Shown here piece by piece: positions 22,365-24,479 of a stretch of 24,479 nucleotides of DNA. Source of the DNA: JBCDGZ01 sp038750655 (GTDB lineage: Bacteria; Bacteroidota; Bacteroidia; Chitinophagales; Saprospiraceae); NCBI GenBank assembly GCA_038750655.1, contig JBCDGZ010000119.1, positions 1-24,479 on the forward strand. Reading direction: 5' to 3'. The translations under genes and the position numbers were made by a program. Each line of letters opens with the position of its first letter. Position 1 is the first letter of the stretch. Below the pieces are notes generated by a model that saw only the letters and a list, made by a program, of their open reading frames with translations, searched no databases and had not been told where the DNA came from.

Positions 22365-23195
22365 ATGAGTAGTATTGTAACTCAACGATTTATAAAGTGT
22401 CATGATCAACTAAAAGGTGAAAACCGGGTACGATCCAGCCGTCAGTTTGCCATGTCGCTGGAATATTTACCCCAAAGTTTAAGCGAAATCCTTAAAGGCC
22501 GCCGTGATGTCACCATCGAATTACTGCGCAAGGCGGTCGAGAAATATAAGATCAATCCGGTCTATCTCTACACCGGTGAAGGCCCCATGTTTATGAGCGA
22601 AGAAGACCACAAGAGTTTTCGCGTGCTGACCATTGTCACCAATGTACAGGATGATGAGCGCATCGTTCACGTCCCCGTTCCGGCTCAGGCGGGCTACGCT
22701 GGTGAAATGACCGATCCGACTTTCATACAGGACCTGCCCACCTTCACTTTACCTGATTACAAATACAAGGTAGGCACCCACCGCTCTTTCGATGTCTCCG
22801 GTGACAGCATGGAACCCACCCTTTTTGAGGGCGATAAGGTCGTTTGTAGTTTTCTAGAACCCACCCTTTGGGAAAGCTCCCTCAAAGACAATTATGTCTA
22901 TGTCGTAGTGACCCGAGGAGATGTAGTCGTCAAGAGAGTCGTCAATAAGGTGAAGGAGAAAAAACAATTGGAGCTGCACTCCGACAATCCCTTTTACGAA
23001 CCCTATAATGTCAATGTTGGTGATGTTCGGGAAATCTGGTACGTCAGAGCCAAGGTCAGTCCTTTCCTGCCTTCCCCGCAGAACCTATCCAATCTGCTCC
23101 ACGAGGAGGTTCGGCAGCTACAAACGGTCATACAAGACCAATCTAAGTTGATTCAAAACCTCAACTTTACGATTGAAAAATTGATCAAGCAGTAA
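22365..23195 (+). CDS. LexA/CI-like S24-family transcriptional regulator
   Basis: The 276-residue protein has an N-terminal helix-turn-helix domain (about residues 5-65, with RSSRQFAMSLEYLPQSLSEIL) and a C-terminal S24 peptidase-like domain. Ser148 (SGDSMEPTL) and Lys190 (GDVVVKRVV) form the Ser-Lys dyad used by LexA and CI for self-cleavage. An Ala-Gly pair (Ala109-Gly110, in PAQAGYAGE) sits where LexA-type cleavage sites lie. Residues 243-276 look like a coiled coil (LHEEVRQLQTVIQDQSKLIQ). It may therefore be a stress- or DNA-damage-responsive repressor. There is no phage gene in the window to suggest a prophage repressor. Palindromes in its own promoter spacer and downstream at 23289 are possible operators. 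Confidence 0.87.
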   Translation: MSSIVTQRFIKCHDQLKGENRVRSSRQFAMSLEYLPQSLSEILKGRRDVTIELLRKAVEKYKINPVYLYTGEGPMFMSEEDHKSFRVLTIVTNVQDDERIVHVPVPAQAGYAGEMTDPTFIQDLPTFTLPDYKYKVGTHRSFDVSGDSMEPTLFEGDKVVCSFLEPTLWESSLKDNYVYVVVTRGDVVVKRVVNKVKEKKQLELHSDNPFYEPYNVNVGDVREIWYVRAKVSPFLPSPQNLSNLLHEEVRQLQTVIQDQSKLIQNLNFTIEKLIKQ

Positions 23196-23202
23196 CCCCA
23201 TC

Positions 23203-23225
23203 CGACGGCAACCGTCGCCTTTTGT
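23203..23225 (+). terminator. Terminator after the S24 regulator gene
   Basis: CGACGG (23203-23208) and CCGTCG (23212-23217) form a tight 6-bp stem with a CAA loop, followed by CCTTTT, starting 7 bp after the stop codon. Confidence 0.65.
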
Positions 23226-23288
23226 CGATACTTTTATAGGCTTAGCCCATATTGCTGCACCCACTATACTTTAAATCCTTATTTTTAA

Positions 23289-23324
23289 GTTCGATATAGA
23301 TGAGTATAACTTATACTATCGAAC
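23289..23324. promoter_or_regulatory. Nested palindrome, possible operator upstream of the small-protein gene
   Basis: An 8-bp inverted repeat, GTTCGATA (23289-23296) and TATCGAAC (23317-23324), encloses a 13-bp palindrome GTATAA-C-TTATAC (23304-23316). It sits after the S24 gene terminator and 44 bp before the next start codon, where an operator would be expected. Which protein binds it is unknown; the adjacent S24 regulator is a candidate. Confidence 0.45.
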
Positions 23325-23368
23325 AGCGTTGATAAAGATTCAAGGATCAATTTAAATAGCAGTCAATC

Positions 23369-23596
23369 ATGGCAAAAACAATCAAAGGTAAAGTCGTATT
23401 CGAGCACATCGGTCCCGGTTGCTGGGGCATCGTCGATACAAAAGGCCAGCAATGGCGTCCAGTCAATATGCCCGAGCAGATCAAATATGTCGGTGCAGAT
23501 GTCGAGGTCGTTATCCGTAAAGTAGAAGAAATGGCTTCTATCTTCATGTGGGGCACACCTGTAGAAATTGTCCGTTTTCATACCCTGGCCCCTTAA
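23369..23596 (+). CDS. Small beta-rich protein, 75 residues, unknown function
   Basis: The product (MAKTIKGKVVFEHIGPG at the start) has alternating hydrophobic segments (GKVVFEHI, CWGIVDTKGQQWRPV, DVEVVIRKV, TPVEIVRF) that suggest a small beta-barrel, perhaps OB- or SH3-like. No signal peptide or membrane segment is present. I do not recognise the family. It has a good ATG start and coding-like composition, and it lies 12 bp before the acetyltransferase gene, so the two are probably one transcript. Confidence 0.7.
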   Translation: MAKTIKGKVVFEHIGPGCWGIVDTKGQQWRPVNMPEQIKYVGADVEVVIRKVEEMASIFMWGTPVEIVRFHTLAP

Positions 23597-23608
23597 AACA
23601 GTAGGCCC

Positions 23609-24118
23609 GTGGAGCTGGAATTTTCCATAGAAAAAAACTTAGAGGTCCTACTTGAGCTGAACGAAACCGTTCATAGCAAGCATTGTAAGATTCATCCCGA
23701 CGTATTTGCCCCTTACGATAAAGAGCGATTCAGACCCTGGTTTGAAGTCTTTCTGAATAAACAACAAACCTCCTGTGTCTTCGTAAAGCTAGATGGGATA
23801 TACATCGGTTATGCGCTTTTGATTCACAAAAAACGCAAACCAAACAATCCCTTCCTCCATTCCACCTACGAGGTGCTTCACGTCGACCAAATGAGTATCA
23901 AAGCCGCCTATCAAAACCAAGGAATAGGGGAGCAGCTGATCGACTTCATCCGACAACTGGCCGTCCAAAAAGGCATCCCCAAAATTCAACTCGATGTCTG
24001 GAACGATAATGCGCAAGCCAAACACTTCTACGCCAAAAAAGGCTTTCAAACCATCCGAGAAATTATGGAAATCCGAATTGATCCCGAAGAGGAGGATGCT
24101 TCTTTATCCGGGCACTAA
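23609..24118 (+). CDS. GNAT-family N-acetyltransferase
   Basis: The 169-residue protein has the GNAT acetyl-CoA fold. Motif A is clear: VDQMSIKAAYQNQGIGEQL, with the pyrophosphate-binding QNQGIG at residues 102-107. Motif B follows (IQLDVWNDNAQAKHFYAKKGFQ). The acceptor substrate cannot be predicted. The start is a GTG at 23609; no ATG occurs in frame before residue 95, and starting there would destroy the fold, so GTG is favoured. It follows the 75-residue gene by 12 bp. The end is close to the CRISPR leader. Confidence 0.9.
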   Translation: MELEFSIEKNLEVLLELNETVHSKHCKIHPDVFAPYDKERFRPWFEVFLNKQQTSCVFVKLDGIYIGYALLIHKKRKPNNPFLHSTYEVLHVDQMSIKAAYQNQGIGEQLIDFIRQLAVQKGIPKIQLDVWNDNAQAKHFYAKKGFQTIREIMEIRIDPEEEDASLSGH

Positions 24119-24295
24119 TTTATTTCTACTGTCCTCATTTTTCGCTGTAATCTATTGATAGACAATTTTTTATCTTTCCGGAAAACTCCCCCCCAATGCC
24201 TGTTTTAACCACTATTTCTTTCATCTTGAAGAAAAAAGAAATGCTCAAGCTCTAGGTTAATATCCTGATTGTCATTATTTTGTGGAAGATGACGA
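24119..24295 (+). promoter_or_regulatory. Putative CRISPR leader
   Basis: This 177-bp AT-rich stretch precedes the first repeat. The repeat ends in ATTGAAAC on the plus strand, the usual crRNA 5'-tag end, so the array should be read rightward and the leader should lie here. It contains an inverted repeat, ATTTCTTT (24214-24221) and AAAGAAAT (24235-24242), and a weak TCTA/TAGA hairpin with a T-run (24151-24170) that may terminate the GNAT gene. Leader identity is inferred from position and orientation. Confidence 0.55.
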
Positions 24296-24479
24296 GCTGC
24301 CGGGCGTGATCCAGAAAAATTAGGATTGAAACCCGGCCGCAGCACTAATACCATGACCTCCGAGGTAGGCTGCCGGGCGTGATCCAGAAAAATTAGGATT
24401 GAAACGCACGTGCAGCAAAGGTTTGGGGGCATCCTACCTTGCTGCCGGGCGTGATCCAGAAAAATTAGGATTGAAACGC
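24296..24479 (+). CRISPR. CRISPR array, leader-proximal end, continues past the window
   Basis: Three identical 37-bp repeats lie at 24296-24332, 24369-24405 and 24441-24477. Each begins GCTGCCGGGCGTGATCC and ends TTAGGATTGAAAC. The spacers are 36 bp (24333-24368) and 35 bp (24406-24440), unrelated to each other; a third spacer starts at 24478 and is cut by the window end. The bases before the repeats differ (A, G, T), which fixes the 37-bp unit. Spacer length and the ATTGAAAC end fit class 1 systems (type I or III) read rightward. ATCC and GGAT inside the repeat can form a weak stem. No cas gene is visible to the left; any would lie beyond the right edge or elsewhere. Confidence 0.95.

Noticed and set aside
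22365..24118. Idea that the S24 regulator, small protein and GNAT enzyme form a CRISPR-associated or prophage module
   Set aside because: No cas, phage structural, integrase or anti-phage domain is seen; the S24 gene has its own terminator, so only the last two genes look co-transcribed.
24205..24432. 75-codon minus-strand frame over the CRISPR repeats
   Set aside because: It reads through identical CRISPR repeats and spacers, so it is not a gene.
1..24479. Search for tRNA and rRNA genes
   Set aside because: No cloverleaf with the conserved T-loop sequence and no rRNA-like sequence was noticed in the gaps; a tRNAscan run would be decisive.

Overview
The window looks like a chromosomal segment from a member of the Bacteroidota, probably of the Saprospiria (Lewinella/Haliscomenobacter-like). 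This rests on protein families and signals rather than any database match. The signs are a degenerate type IX secretion (T9SS) C-terminal domain, a large secreted DUF5117/DUF4953-type zinc metalloprotease, LexA-like S24 regulators of the Bacteroidota style, AT-rich translation starts without Shine-Dalgarno sequences, and several TAnnTTTG -7 promoter boxes.

Layout. 1-3.2 kb: two exported proteins (a Cys-rich T9SS-type protein and a papain-fold C1 peptidase), each followed by a hairpin terminator. 3.4-4.0 kb: an orphan ECF sigma factor with no anti-sigma gene next to it. 4.0-5.26 kb: about 1.3 kb without a convincing gene. It holds a 151/152-bp tandem repeat with two conserved hairpins per unit and a possible small transcription unit (promoter, 51-codon ORF, hairpin). 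5.26-10.5 kb: an AT-hook DNA-binding protein, convergent with a minus-strand metalloprotease gene and, behind it, a CPA-type cation/proton antiporter with an RCK domain. 10.5-11.15 kb: an intergenic region with a 162-bp MITE-like palindromic element. 11.15-14.75 kb: a Cys-rich lipoprotein, then a minus-strand DUF72-ppk1 pair sharing a bidirectional terminator with it.

14.8-22.2 kb is a rightward biotin cluster: bioD, bioA, bioF, a ketosynthase gene, bioB, followed closely by a SanA/YdcF-like gene and tpiA. BioF, BioA, BioD and BioB supply the four late steps of biotin synthesis. No bioC, bioH, bioW, bioI or other pimelate-forming gene is present. Instead, a KAS I/II-type condensing enzyme with an intact Cys-His-His triad overlaps bioF by 4 bp, so it may make the pimeloyl thioester. 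A nested inverted repeat that could fold as RNA lies between bioD and bioA.

22.3-24.1 kb: an S24/LexA-like regulator with possible operators before and after it, then a small conserved-looking protein and a GNAT acetyltransferase. 24.3 kb to the end: the leader-proximal end of a CRISPR array (three 37-bp repeats, two complete spacers) that runs off the window. No cas gene is visible.

The best candidates for something undescribed are the ketosynthase in the biotin operon, the structured tandem repeat downstream of the orphan sigma factor, and the folded element upstream of bioA. None can be settled from sequence alone.
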